DNA of 64,000 bases from Bacteroidales bacterium (GTDB lineage: Bacteria > Bacteroidota > Bacteroidia > Bacteroidales > UBA932): the NCBI GenBank assembly GCA_016293535.1, contig JAEDEB010000001.1, positions 32,550 to 96,549 of the forward strand, given 5' to 3'. The notes under the pieces are model-generated. The model was given only the letters and a program-made list of their open reading frames with translations. It was not told where the DNA came from and did no database searches. The position numbers were made by a program, and so were the translations under genes. Below, in pieces: positions 6,758 to 16,225 of this stretch (position 1 is its first letter; every line of letters begins with the position of its first letter).

Positions 6758-8445
6758 TCCTTCTGATAAAGATATCTCTTGATACTCTTTTTCGGAGTTC
6801 TTTCGAAATCATCTTCGAGAAACTCCGTTTTTGCTATCCTCAGGTATGATGGCTGCTCCTTGTTGAGAGCGCGGATCTGGGAGTCGATTTCCTCTCGGAG
6901 CGCCGCCTCGTCGAGACCGTTCCTTGTTGCCTTTACCCTGTCAGGGAAAATGATGGCGATAAGCCTCGAGTTCTCCTCGACGACAAGGCTGTCAACCACA
7001 TAGTTGAGGTTGTTGAGCTCGCCCTCGATCTCCTCCGGATAGATGTTCTGTCCCGAAGGACCGAGGATCATGCACTTGGACCTTCCCTTGAGGTAGAGGA
7101 AACCGTCCCTGTCGATGATACCCATATCTCCGGTGCGGAACCATCCGTCCGGGGTGAAGGCGCTTTCGGTAGCCTTCTCGTTGTTGTAGTATCCGAGGAA
7201 TACGTTCGGGCCCTTGATCTGAACCTCGCCCGGAGTGCGTGCAGGATCGATGGAGTCTATCCTTATTTCCATGAACCTTGCAGCCTGTCCGCAGGAACCG
7301 ACCCTGGTCTTGTCCCAGTCCGCATATGCCAGGATAGGCGCGCACTCTGTCATTCCGTAGCCTACGGTGATAGGGAACTTGATGAAGTTCATGAACTCTT
7401 CGACCTCACGGTTGAATGCGGCTCCTCCTACGATCACTTCGTAGAACTGTCCTCCGAAAGCCTTGACGAGTTCTTTCCTGATCTTCCCTCCTATGATGTT
7501 GCGTATGCCCGGTATGCTCAGGAGCACTTTCATTGCAGGTTTGTCTATGACAGGTTTTACCTTGCCCTTGTAGACCTTCTCTATGATGAGCGGAACTGCA
7601 ATGATGATCGTAGGACGAACCGCTGCAAGAGCCTCGAGCAGCACAGCGGGGCTTGGGGTCTTGGTGAGGAAGAAAATACGAGCTCCGACGGTGAATTCAT
7701 AGAGGATTTCGAACATGAGACCATACATGTGTGCGGCCGGGAGCATCGAGAGTATGTTCGATTTGTTGGTGATTGCCGGAACTGCCTTTCTGGCGAAAAG
7801 AATGTTTGAGCACAAGGCCCTGTACGGAATCATCACTCCCTTGGAGAATCCGGATGTGCCTGAAGTGTAGTTGATGAGTGCAAGTTCATCGGCGCTGTCC
7901 CTGTGGTAGGAAATCATTTCCGGCTTGAGCCCTTCCGGATATTTTGCCCTGTAGCTGTCCTCGATGGCTTCCCTGGCTGCCAGAATCTCGCTGTTCGAAC
8001 TGTGGAGTATGCTGAAGTCGTCAAGTTTTACGACTGCCTCGAGTCCCGGCATCTCGGAAGGGTCTATACCGTTCCATATGGTCTGGTCCACAAAGAGTAT
8101 CCTGGATTCGGAGTGGTTGATCAGATGATGTATGTTTCCCGGTTTGAACTCGTGGAGAAGAGGTACTGCAATGGCTCCGTAGCTGATGACGGAAAGCAGT
8201 GCCGCCACCCAGTGCGCCTGGTTCTGGGCGCATATCGCAACCCTGTCACCCTTGCGGAGCCCGCAGCTCTCATACATGAGGTGGAGTTTTGCAATTTTCA
8301 CCGCAACCTCCCCGTAGGAGTAGCTGGCACCCTTGTAGTTTGTCAGGGCCTGACGGTTCCAGTTCTCCCTGAAGGTCTGCTCGTATAGGCTGTTCACCGA
8401 TTCGAATGTGAACTTTTCGAGCTGGTTTTTCTGTACGCGTTTCAT
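6754..8445 (-). CDS. AMP-dependent long-chain acyl-CoA synthetase
   Basis: Adenylate-forming enzyme that activates fatty acids through an acyl-AMP and thioesterifies them to CoA (or to a carrier protein). Motifs, numbered from the ATG at 8445: P-loop-like YTSGTSGFSKG (193-203), YGMTE near 345, GWFRTGD near 428 and, near the C-terminus, RTPKKSIKRYLY with the adenylation lysine region. Length 563 aa is typical. A longer frame begins at 8490 but would run into the divergent gene at 8484 and its promoter. The start at 8445 follows TAATTTTA, a near-perfect -7 box on the minus strand at 8461-8468, so I prefer it. It ends in a four-base overlap with the aminotransferase. Confidence 0.87.
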   Translation of the reverse strand: MKRVQKNQLEKFTFESVNSLYEQTFRENWNRQALTNYKGASYSYGEVAVKIAKLHLMYESCGLRKGDRVAICAQNQAHWVAALLSVISYGAIAVPLLHEFKPGNIHHLINHSESRILFVDQTIWNGIDPSEMPGLEAVVKLDDFSILHSSNSEILAAREAIEDSYRAKYPEGLKPEMISYHRDSADELALINYTSGTSGFSKGVMIPYRALCSNILFARKAVPAITNKSNILSMLPAAHMYGLMFEILYEFTVGARIFFLTKTPSPAVLLEALAAVRPTIIIAVPLIIEKVYKGKVKPVIDKPAMKVLLSIPGIRNIIGGKIRKELVKAFGGQFYEVIVGGAAFNREVEEFMNFIKFPITVGYGMTECAPILAYADWDKTRVGSCGQAARFMEIRIDSIDPARTPGEVQIKGPNVFLGYYNNEKATESAFTPDGWFRTGDMGIIDRDGFLYLKGRSKCMILGPSGQNIYPEEIEGELNNLNYVVDSLVVEENSRLIAIIFPDRVKATRNGLDEAALREEIDSQIRALNKEQPSYLRIAKTEFLEDDFERTPKKSIKRYLYQKD

Positions 8446-8468
8446 TTCACTGTCTCTTATAAAATTAC

Positions 8469-8476
8469 TAAATTTG
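8469..8476 (+). promoter_or_regulatory. -7 element for the LytTR regulator
   Basis: TAAATTTG fits the consensus exactly. It ends only seven bases before the ATG at 8484, so the mRNA would be almost leaderless. If that is wrong, the in-frame ATG at 8529 would be the start. Confidence 0.5.
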
Positions 8477-8483
8477 CGTCTGT

Positions 8484-9350
8484 ATGTCAAAACTTACAAT
8501 CCCTAAATTTCTTCTCCGAAAGAGATTCATGTTCGAGTCTGTTGTGTTCGTGCTTGCGTTCGCCATAGGCTTCATCATAATTTACAAGCCATTTTCCGCT
8601 ACTGTCTGGTTCGGTTTCTCATCCCTTGGCATTTCACTTCTGACCACAGCCTTCTTCGCCGTTGCGATAGTGACCATGCTGCTCTCGAAACTGGTCATCC
8701 GCCTTGTGGGCAAGCGTCACGAGATGAGTATCTGGGCCTATCTCCTGCTCACCATAGTCGAGTTCGCTCTCCTCTCTGCCGAGTACCTGGGTTTTACCGC
8801 CCTGCGTATGGTCAACATCAACTTTACGCCTCTGCTTTTCCTGAAGGTCTTCGTCTGTATCTTCCTCATACTTGCGATTCCATATTCAATCTTCGTCCTC
8901 TATACGGGCTACAGGAGCCAGAGAGATGAAATCCGCATGCTCAGGAACCTTCTCGCCAAGTCCGGTGAAAGTCCGAAGCAGCGTATGGTGGACCTCTATG
9001 ACACCTCCGGGGCAATGAAAATCTCGATAGACCAGGATTCCATATATTATATAGAGTCGCAGGACAACTATGTCAAGATCTGGTATGAACTCGAAGGCCG
9101 CCTCACCAGCTATATGCTCCGTTGCAGGACCCAGCAGATGGAGAAGATGCTCGAGGGAACCGACATCCACCGCTGCCACAGGTCATACTTCGTGAACTTC
9201 AACAAGGTCACTGTCCTCAATCATGGAAGCGGAAAGGCAAGCGTGACTCTCTCGCATCCTGATGTAAGGCAGATTCCGGTTTCAAAGACCTACTACAGGA
9301 CTGTATTGTCCGCAAATATAGCACGCAAGCCCCGCACGGCACGGGAATAA
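8484..9350 (+). CDS. Membrane-anchored LytTR transcription regulator
   Basis: 288 aa. Four hydrophobic helices fill residues 15-145, followed by a short basic linker and a LytTR DNA-binding domain at about 170-280, recognisable by YYIESQDNYVKIWY, the RCRTQQMEKML helix and HRCHRSYFVN. Such proteins lack a receiver domain and act as one-component regulators or as partners of a separate kinase; no kinase is nearby. It is divergent from the acyl-CoA synthetase, with which it shares a promoter region of about 40 bases. PhoH follows 66 bases later. The target is not known. Confidence 0.85.
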   Translation: MSKLTIPKFLLRKRFMFESVVFVLAFAIGFIIIYKPFSATVWFGFSSLGISLLTTAFFAVAIVTMLLSKLVIRLVGKRHEMSIWAYLLLTIVEFALLSAEYLGFTALRMVNINFTPLLFLKVFVCIFLILAIPYSIFVLYTGYRSQRDEIRMLRNLLAKSGESPKQRMVDLYDTSGAMKISIDQDSIYYIESQDNYVKIWYELEGRLTSYMLRCRTQQMEKMLEGTDIHRCHRSYFVNFNKVTVLNHGSGKASVTLSHPDVRQIPVSKTYYRTVLSANIARKPRTARE

Positions 9351-9416
9351 TGCCGATTTGTGGCGAAAATCACCGATTCGGTGGCGAATGAAAAGCTAAG
9401 ACAAGACCATAAATCA

Positions 9417-10358
9417 ATGAAGAAGACCGTAACGCTCGAATCCGTCGACCCTGTGGAAATCTATGGCGCAGGCAATCGTGTACTTGAGGCTTTATGTTCA
9501 TATTTCCCGTCCCTGAAGGTCGTTGCGAGGGGGGACAGCATCATTCTTGACGGCAAGGAGACCGATATAGAGGAATTCGAAATCCGGCTGAGCCGTCTTA
9601 TCGAAAGAAGGATGCGCAAGAGTTCTCTCACTCCTTATGACGTGAGCGACATTTTCGAGGAGGAGAACAATGCTCCGGAGCGGCTCAGGCTGAACGGCAG
9701 TTCAGTCATAGTGTATGGCAACGACGGCAAACCGGTTGCTGCCAGAAACAAGCGTCAGGAGGAGATGGTCAGGGCCTATTTCGACAGTGACCTCGTGTTT
9801 GCAACCGGTCCGGCGGGTACGGGAAAGACCTACATTGCCATCGCCCTCGCAGTAAGGGCCCTGAAGAACAGGGAGGTCAAACGCATAATCCTTACCCGCC
9901 CGGCGGTGGAGGCGGGGGAACGGCTGGGCTTCCTTCCCGGAGATATGAAGGACAAGCTGGATCCCTATCTTCAGCCCCTGTACGATGCTCTCGGGGATAT
10001 GATTCCTCCGAAGAAACTTCAGGATTTCATGGCTGAGGGCACGATACAGATTGCTCCGCTTGCATATATGAGGGGCCGAACCCTCGACAAGGCCTGCGTG
10101 ATACTGGATGAGGCTCAGAACACCAATCTCGGTCAGCTCAAGATGTTCCTCACCAGAATGGGCAGCAATGCGAAGTTCATAGTCACCGGAGACGCTTCAC
10201 AGGTGGACCTGCCCAACAAGGCGGATTCCGGCCTGCTCAGGGGAATTGAGCTTCTGAAGGGAATAAAGGGCATATCCTTCGTGGAATTCAGGAATGAGGA
10301 CGTGGTCCGCCATCCGCTCGTTGCCCGTATTGTCAAGGCCTTCGAGGACCGTCAGTAG
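9417..10358 (+). CDS. phoH: PhoH-like ATPase
   Basis: PhoH/PhoL-family P-loop ATPase of 313 aa, commonly linked to RNA metabolism and ribosome maturation, cytoplasmic. The N-terminal KH-like region (1-90) precedes Walker A GPAGTGKT (131-138), RPAVEAGERLGFLPGD (161-176) and Walker B VILDEAQ (228-234). An upstream GTG at 9360 extends the frame by 19 residues, but the family normally begins where the ATG at 9417 does, so I use that. It overlaps the convergent CapA gene by seven bases at its 3' end. The YbeY, YbeX and miaB genes that flank phoH in many bacteria are absent here. Confidence 0.9.
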   Translation: MKKTVTLESVDPVEIYGAGNRVLEALCSYFPSLKVVARGDSIILDGKETDIEEFEIRLSRLIERRMRKSSLTPYDVSDIFEEENNAPERLRLNGSSVIVYGNDGKPVAARNKRQEEMVRAYFDSDLVFATGPAGTGKTYIAIALAVRALKNREVKRIILTRPAVEAGERLGFLPGDMKDKLDPYLQPLYDALGDMIPPKKLQDFMAEGTIQIAPLAYMRGRTLDKACVILDEAQNTNLGQLKMFLTRMGSNAKFIVTGDASQVDLPNKADSGLLRGIELLKGIKGISFVEFRNEDVVRHPLVARIVKAFEDRQ

Positions 10359-11455
10359 AGTCCTGTCGCCTCCCTTACCCTTTCCAAGGAAGAAATCATC
10401 AGGTCGTAGTCGTGCGGGTTCATCCATAGTTCCCGCCTGTCCTTGTAATCCTCTATCCTGATTGTGGCGTAATTGTCGGTCAGTCTTCCGGGAAGGCTGC
10501 ACCACAGCCAGTCCCATTGGGGCTCCAGCATACTGACGCTTCCGTCAGTTTCCCGCACAAGTTTCAGGGTCAGCATAAGCTCTATTCTTGTGTTCTCGGC
10601 GCTCATGTTGGAGACAGCATTGCCCAGGGAATAGAATACGGGGACCTGCCTGTCCCCCAGATCTATGGTCTCCCTGTTCTGGACCACATGGGGATGGCTG
10701 CCTATGATTATGTCGGCTCCGCTTTCAGCGAGTTTGCGGGCCGCCTCTCTCTGGCTGCCGCTGCAGACTGTCTTGTATTCCGGACCCCAGTGGGGAAGAG
10801 CGATCACGAAGTCGGCTCCTTCCTCCCTGGCTTGGGACACAAGCCCCGCAGCTTCCTCCAGAAGAGTCACTTTCGGGTACTCGCCGACCGCCTTGACATT
10901 CGTCCCGTAGGTACAGTTCACAACGGCTATCTTGATGCCCTTGACCCTGAAGCAAAGGGGATTGTGCCTGGAATATGATTCGGCGTCAAGGCCGGATCCG
11001 CAGTATGAGGCCAGCTGCATCCGCTCCATGTTTCCATATATGCCGAGGGTTCGGGCGAGTCCTGTCAAGCCTCTGTCGAGTATGTGGTTGTTTGCCGTAA
11101 GAAGAACGTCCACTCCGCAGCCTACCACGTATTCCGCATAGCTGTCGGGCGAGGAAAAGGCTGGATACCCTGTGTAGGGACTGCCTCCCAGGCTGAATTC
11201 CATATTGGCAAATGCTACGTCAGCCTCGGCCAGATCCTCGGAGATGCCTTTGAGGAAAGAGGTGAAATCCCTGTCGATCTGCCCCTTGTGAAGCATCACG
11301 TCCCCTATGAAACGGAGCGTGACGCTGTCCCTTTGAAGGCTCAGCTTTCTGAGGGGAATGAAATCATAGTCGTCTGCAGCCCCGGGCAGGGCAGGAATGC
11401 ACAGACACAGGGCGGAGACGAGCAACGCCGCGAGTATTTCGGATTTTCCTGACAC
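10352..11455 (-). CDS. CapA-family secreted metallophosphatase-like protein
   Basis: 367 aa with an N-terminal signal peptide (about 1-26) and a CapA/PgsA-type fold. It shows LRFIGDVMLHKGQ near 48, NMEFSLGG near 83, LLTANNHILDRG near 117, ALPHWGPEY near 218 and IIIGSHPHVVQ near 251, the metal-binding Asp, Asn and His positions of calcineurin-like phosphoesterases. CapA relatives take part in poly-gamma-glutamate synthesis, but no capBC genes are nearby, so the substrate is unknown. The protein is probably exported to the periplasm. It runs toward phoH and overlaps its end by seven bases. Confidence 0.85.
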   Translation of the reverse strand: MSGKSEILAALLVSALCLCIPALPGAADDYDFIPLRKLSLQRDSVTLRFIGDVMLHKGQIDRDFTSFLKGISEDLAEADVAFANMEFSLGGSPYTGYPAFSSPDSYAEYVVGCGVDVLLTANNHILDRGLTGLARTLGIYGNMERMQLASYCGSGLDAESYSRHNPLCFRVKGIKIAVVNCTYGTNVKAVGEYPKVTLLEEAAGLVSQAREEGADFVIALPHWGPEYKTVCSGSQREAARKLAESGADIIIGSHPHVVQNRETIDLGDRQVPVFYSLGNAVSNMSAENTRIELMLTLKLVRETDGSVSMLEPQWDWLWCSLPGRLTDNYATIRIEDYKDRRELWMNPHDYDLMISSLERVREATGLY

Positions 11456-11491
11456 GGCCCAAAGATACGCTTTTTTGGACTTCTTCCGGAA

Positions 11492-11522
11492 TTTGAAATA
11501 TGCAATAATTTGAGTACTTTTG
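11492..11522 (+). promoter_or_regulatory. Promoter of the SPOR lipoprotein gene
   Basis: TTTG at 11492-11495, exactly 19 bases, then TACTTTTG at 11515-11522: both boxes fit the Bacteroidetes consensus fully. The ATG is 46 bases downstream. Confidence 0.75.
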
Positions 11523-11567
11523 CAAGTTACGCGTGATGTCCGCGAATTATCAAGAACTTACTGAAAT

Positions 11568-12116
11568 ATGAGATATACGGCACTCCATATTCTGGCCCTG
11601 GCTCTGGTGCTTGCATTCCTTCCGTCCTGTGATTTCATAAGGACTCTGGCGGGCCGTCCGACGAGCGCGGACATAGAGGCGATACGTCGGATTATCGAGG
11701 AGGACGATTCCCTTATGACAGCCCGCAGGGACTCCGTGGAATCCGCTCTGGAAGCAGCAAGGCGGGCCGAGGCGGATTCCCTCGCGGCTTTGGACTCCTT
11801 CGCCCTTGCAGGTTGCCATTTCCGCACTCCTGCAGAACTTGGGGGCCTTGATTCCGCTTGCACCCTAAGTCGTTATGCCATAGCGGTCGGCGCCTTCCGC
11901 AAAGTTTCCAATGCCCGGAAAATGGCGCAGAGGTTTGACGCTGACAAGTACAGTCCCACTGTGGTTGTGGCAGGTTCGGGTCTGAATATTGTTCTCGTCT
12001 GCCCGGCTGACAGAATCAAGGACCTGTATGTCAGCTATTCGAGGTTCAGGGGCGAGCCTCTCTGCCCGAAGGATGCGTGGGTCCTTGTAAATGAGAATGT
12101 TAACGATGTACAGTAG
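11568..12116 (+). CDS. SPOR-domain lipoprotein
   Basis: 182 aa. A lipoprotein signal ends in FLPSC (Cys21), suggesting a cell-envelope location. A charged, probably helical segment (35-80) rich in Asp, Glu, Arg and Ala leads into a SPOR domain at about 104-170, seen as YAIAVGAFRKVSNARKMAQRF and the later IVLVCPADRIKDLYVSY. SPOR domains bind denuded peptidoglycan at division sites. The next gene overlaps its 3' end, so the two are likely made together. A well-formed promoter precedes it. Confidence 0.82.
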   Translation: MRYTALHILALALVLAFLPSCDFIRTLAGRPTSADIEAIRRIIEEDDSLMTARRDSVESALEAARRAEADSLAALDSFALAGCHFRTPAELGGLDSACTLSRYAIAVGAFRKVSNARKMAQRFDADKYSPTVVVAGSGLNIVLVCPADRIKDLYVSYSRFRGEPLCPKDAWVLVNENVNDVQ

Positions 12117-13476
12117 ATTCACCGGGGTCTTAGCCCTCATCCTCGCGCTTGTCCTTCCGGCGCTTACGCTCAGTGCCCAGTTCCGTGGTGACGCTTACGG
12201 AAATCTCTATGATTCGGAAACCGTGTCCTTGCTCAAGGAACACGTCTCCTTTCTTGCCTCTGCCCAGATGGAAGGCAGAAAGGCCGGTTCCGAAGGGGAA
12301 AAGATGGCTGCCACTTACCTGTATGATGCACTCGAATCCTGCGGAGTGGATATGGTATCTCCGAAGGAAGGCGACCCGTTCGGAATCGTCACGGACAGCG
12401 ATACTCTGATTTCGAGGAACGTATATGGCTATGTACCCGGTTATGACAAGTCACTTTCCGGCGAATTCATCGTTGTCGGGGCTCGTCTGGACAACCTCGG
12501 CACCCTCGTGATGACCGTGGACGGCGAAACTGTGACAGGTACGTACAGCGGCGCGAACGGAAATGCATCAGGTCTGGCCATGCTCATAGAACTTGCGCGC
12601 AAGGTGTCGACGAATTCCCTTCTTTTCCGCCGGCCTGTGGTGTTCGCCGCTTTCGGCGCATCCTGCAGCGGATACATGGGCTCGTGGTATTTCACGGAAA
12701 ACAGTTTCAAGGAGAAGGTCAATGCCTTTGTCAATCTCGATATGCTCGGCGGTGGCGAGGGCTTTACTGCCTATACTTCCTCCAACAGTGACCTCAATGC
12801 TCTCCTCGGGTCGATGAAAGGCTCGCTTCAGCCTGCCATCCCTGTCCTGACGGCGGCCGAGCCATATCCTTCCGACCACAGGATATTCTACGCAAGGGAG
12901 ATACCCTCTGTGACTTTCACGACGGGACGCTATCCCGAGCACAATACGGTCAAGGATACCCCTTCCATACTTGATTACGAGTTGATGGAGAGGGAACTCG
13001 AGTATATCTACAACTTCATCCAGCTGCTCTCTTGTACGGGTGAGGAGATTCTTTTCAATCCTGCCCTCAAGGAGGAAGTGAAGAAGATCTCTGCCGCGGC
13101 GTCTCCCGGGGTGGTTTCCTATTTCGACTGCGACCAGAAGCCTATGTTCTCCAACAGCCCCGATATATCCAAGTTCATGAAAGACTGGGTGTACCGTCTG
13201 TTGAAATATCCCAAGGCAGCTGTGGAACAGGGCATTCAGGGAACGGTCCAGGTCAGTTTTGTGATTGACAGGAATGGAGCGGTAAGGGATGTGCAGGTGG
13301 TGCGTTCCGTCCATCCTCTGCTTGATGACGAGGCGGTAAAGGTCATCTCCGCCTCTCCGAAATGGCGTCCTGCCCGGGTGAGGGGAGAGAAGGTGAGTTC
13401 GTCCATGACCATAGGAGTGGAATTCAGGCTCCGCCACAAGGGGGAGAGGGGACGTTTCGGAATAAACGGATATTAA
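12091..13476 (+). CDS. M28-like pseudopeptidase fused to a TonB-C domain
   Basis: 461 aa with a signal peptide to about residue 29, an M28 aminopeptidase fold (about 45-315) and a TonB C-terminal-like domain (about 365-450, IQGTVQVSFVIDRNGAVRDV). In active M28 enzymes two zincs are held by His, Asp, Glu, Asp and His with a catalytic Glu. Here the first His is Arg132 (GARLD), the bridging Asp is Gly157 (GANGNASG), and the Glu-Glu pair is Ser191-Cys192 (GASCSG); only Asp217 (NLDMLG) and His284 (EHNTVKD) remain. It is therefore probably catalytically dead and may bind peptides or peptidoglycan. The start could be 12091 or the in-frame ATG at 12106; both overlap the SPOR gene. It is transcribed in the direction of leuS, 18 bases upstream of it. 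Confidence 0.83.
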   Translation: MRMLTMYSRFTGVLALILALVLPALTLSAQFRGDAYGNLYDSETVSLLKEHVSFLASAQMEGRKAGSEGEKMAATYLYDALESCGVDMVSPKEGDPFGIVTDSDTLISRNVYGYVPGYDKSLSGEFIVVGARLDNLGTLVMTVDGETVTGTYSGANGNASGLAMLIELARKVSTNSLLFRRPVVFAAFGASCSGYMGSWYFTENSFKEKVNAFVNLDMLGGGEGFTAYTSSNSDLNALLGSMKGSLQPAIPVLTAAEPYPSDHRIFYAREIPSVTFTTGRYPEHNTVKDTPSILDYELMERELEYIYNFIQLLSCTGEEILFNPALKEEVKKISAAASPGVVSYFDCDQKPMFSNSPDISKFMKDWVYRLLKYPKAAVEQGIQGTVQVSFVIDRNGAVRDVQVVRSVHPLLDDEAVKVISASPKWRPARVRGEKVSSSMTIGVEFRLRHKGERGRFGINGY

Positions 13477-13494
13477 GTAATCTTCAATCATACA

Positions 13495-16224
13495 ATGGAA
13501 TACAATTTCAAGGAAATCGAGAAGAAATGGCAGGCCCTATGGGCTGAGAACCACACTTTCAAGGCTGAGACAGACCCTTCCAAGCCGAAGTACTACGTTC
13601 TGGACATGTTCCCATATCCTTCCGGTGCGGGACTTCACGTCGGCCATCCTCTCGGTTACATAGCTAGTGACATCTATTCCCGCTACAAACGTCTCTGCGG
13701 GTTCAATGTCCTTCATCCAATGGGCTACGATGCCTTCGGACTCCCTGCTGAGCAGTATGCCATCCAGACAGGCCAGCATCCGGAAATCACTACCACGAGG
13801 AACATAAACAGATACCGCGAACAGCTCGACAGGATAGGATTCTCGTACGACTGGTCCCGTGAGGTGCGCACCTGCGACCCGGCTTATTACAAATGGACTC
13901 AGTGGGCCTTTCTCAAGATGTTCGGAAGCTGGTATGATCCTGAGCTTGACAAGGCCCGTCCCATAGAGGAACTTGTGGAAAAGTTCTCTAAGGAGGGTTA
14001 TGACGGAATCACTGCAGAGCGCTGGAACTCCGCTTCCGAGAAGGAAAAGTCGGACATCCTGATGAACTACAGGATAGCCTATCAGGGTGAGACCTCGGTG
14101 AACTGGTGCGCCAAACTCGGTACCGTGCTCGCCAACGACGAGGTGAAGGACGGCCTTTCCGTACGCGGTGGCTTCCCTGTCGAGCAGAAGAAGATGACCC
14201 AGTGGCAGCTCAGGGTCTCTGCCTATGCGGGACGCCTGCTTGACGATCTTGATACTCTCGACTGGACTGATTCGCTCAAGGATATGCAGCGCAACTGGAT
14301 AGGCCGCAGCGAGGGTACGGAGATGGTTTTCCGCGTCGCCAACGGCGACAGGGAATATGACATGACCATATTCACCACCCGTGCGGATACCGTTTTCGGA
14401 GTGACCTTCATGGTTCTTGCGCCTGAGAGTGAGTGGGTGGAGAAACTCACTTCAGACGGGCAGGCTGCTGCGGTACAGGAGTATCTGGCAGCTGCGAGGA
14501 AGAAGACTGAGCGCGAGAGAATGGCAGAAACCAGAAAGGTTACAGGAGTCTTCTCCGGTTCGTATGCGACAAATCCTCTGACGGGAGAGAAGGTTCCGGT
14601 CTGGATTTCTGAATATGTTCTTGCAGGATACGGTACCGGAGCCATAATGGCCGTTCCGGCCCACGACAGCCGCGACTACGCCTTTGCCAAGACTTTCAAT
14701 CTTCCGATAATTCCTCTCATCGAGGGCTGCGACGTAAGCGAGCGCAGCTTCGATGCAAAAGAGGGAACGATGTGCAATTCGGGCTTCCTCAACGGTATGC
14801 AGGTAAAGGAAGCCATAGAGGCTGCCAAGGATTATGTCGAGGCTCACGGTTTGGGACACCGCAAGACAAATTACCGACTGCGTGACGCAATATTCTCACG
14901 CCAGCGCTACTGGGGTGAGCCTTTCCCAATTTATTACAAGGACGGAATCCCTTGCCCTGTACCTGAGTCCGAACTGCCTGTCACCCTTCCGGAAATCAGC
15001 GAGTTCAAGCCTACCGAGACGGGTGAACCGCCTCTTGGAAGGGCGGAAAACTGGACTTGGAACGGGTACCCGCTCGAGAAGAGCACAATGCCTGGCTTTG
15101 CCGGTTCGAGCGCCTATTACCTCCGTTACATGGATCCGCACAACGACGGTGCCCTCGTGAGCCAGGATGCTGATTCCTACTGGCGCAATGTCGACCTCTA
15201 TATAGGAGGAACCGAGCACGCGACCGGCCACCTGATCTATTCCCGTTTCTGGAACAAGTTCCTTTATGACCTGGGATACGTATGCGAGAAGGAGCCATTC
15301 AGGAAACTCATAAACCAGGGAATGATTCAGGGACGCTCCAACTTCGTCTACAGGATAGTGGGAACCAACACCTTTGTCTCCTGCGGGCTCAAGGACAAGT
15401 ACGAAACCACGGAGATACACGTGGATGTCAATATTGTTCACAACGACAGGCTCGATCTGGAGGCATTCAGGAACTGGATGCCTGATTTCAGGACTGCGGA
15501 GTTCATTCTCGAGGACGGCGAATACATATGCGGATGGGCGATTGAGAAGATGAGCAAGTCGATGTTCAATGTCGTCAATCCGGATATGGTCTGCGACACC
15601 TACGGCGCCGACACTCTCCGTCTTTACGAGATGTTCCTCGGCCCTCTGGAGCAGAGCAAGCCTTGGGATACCAAGGGCATTGACGGTGTCCACCGTTTCC
15701 TCAGGAAGATATGGAGACTGTTCTATGACAGGGATACTCTTGCCGTCACCGAAGAGAAAGCGACGCCGGCTGAGCTCAAGGCTCTCCATAAACTCATTGC
15801 CAAAGTCCGTGAGGATATAGAGAACTTCTCATACAATACTGCGGTCAGCGCCTTCATGATAGCCGTGGGCGAGCTCGGCGAGTGCCATAAGAGGGAGATA
15901 CTTGAGCCGCTGATCATTCTTCTTTCACCTTTCGCTCCGCATATTGCGGAGGAGCTTTGGCAGGCCCTCGGACACGGCGAAAGCATAAGCTTTGCCCGTT
16001 TCCCGGAATATGTGGAGGCATATACTGTCGAGGACAGTTGTACATACGCCGTTTCGTTCAACGGAAAGACCCGTTTCACCGTGGAACTTCCGAAGGCTGC
16101 AGGAAAGGAAGAGGTCGAGGCCCATGTCCGTTCCCTGGATCAGACGGCAAAGTATGTGGGTGAGATGAACATAGTAAAGGTGATAGTGGTTCCCGGAAAG
16201 ATAGTCAACATAGTTCTCAAATGA
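13495..16224 (+). CDS. leuS: Leucyl-tRNA synthetase
   Basis: Class Ia synthetase charging tRNA-Leu, cytoplasmic, 909 aa. The HIGH-type motif is HVGH (48-51, within [16 protein letters not shown]), and KMSKS is at 685-689. The CP1 editing region includes [12 protein letters not shown] near 298 and [11 protein letters not shown] near 387. Length is slightly above the enteric enzyme (860), with extra sequence in the catalytic core typical of Bacteroidetes LeuS. It is followed after one base by two YitT genes, so the three are probably one transcript. No leader peptide or T-box is visible upstream. Confidence 0.97.
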   Translation: MEYNFKEIEKKWQALWAENHTFKAETDPSKPKYYVLDMFPYPSGAGLHVGHPLGYIASDIYSRYKRLCGFNVLHPMGYDAFGLPAEQYAIQTGQHPEITTTRNINRYREQLDRIGFSYDWSREVRTCDPAYYKWTQWAFLKMFGSWYDPELDKARPIEELVEKFSKEGYDGITAERWNSASEKEKSDILMNYRIAYQGETSVNWCAKLGTVLANDEVKDGLSVRGGFPVEQKKMTQWQLRVSAYAGRLLDDLDTLDWTDSLKDMQRNWIGRSEGTEMVFRVANGDREYDMTIFTTRADTVFGVTFMVLAPESEWVEKLTSDGQAAAVQEYLAAARKKTERERMAETRKVTGVFSGSYATNPLTGEKVPVWISEYVLAGYGTGAIMAVPAHDSRDYAFAKTFNLPIIPLIEGCDVSERSFDAKEGTMCNSGFLNGMQVKEAIEAAKDYVEAHGLGHRKTNYRLRDAIFSRQRYWGEPFPIYYKDGIPCPVPESELPVTLPEISEFKPTETGEPPLGRAENWTWNGYPLEKSTMPGFAGSSAYYLRYMDPHNDGALVSQDADSYWRNVDLYIGGTEHATGHLIYSRFWNKFLYDLGYVCEKEPFRKLINQGMIQGRSNFVYRIVGTNTFVSCGLKDKYETTEIHVDVNIVHNDRLDLEAFRNWMPDFRTAEFILEDGEYICGWAIEKMSKSMFNVVNPDMVCDTYGADTLRLYEMFLGPLEQSKPWDTKGIDGVHRFLRKIWRLFYDRDTLAVTEEKATPAELKALHKLIAKVREDIENFSYNTAVSAFMIAVGELGECHKREILEPLIILLSPFAPHIAEELWQALGHGESISFARFPEYVEAYTVEDSCTYAVSFNGKTRFTVELPKAAGKEEVEAHVRSLDQTAKYVGEMNIVKVIVVPGKIVNIVLK

Positions 16225-16225
16225 T

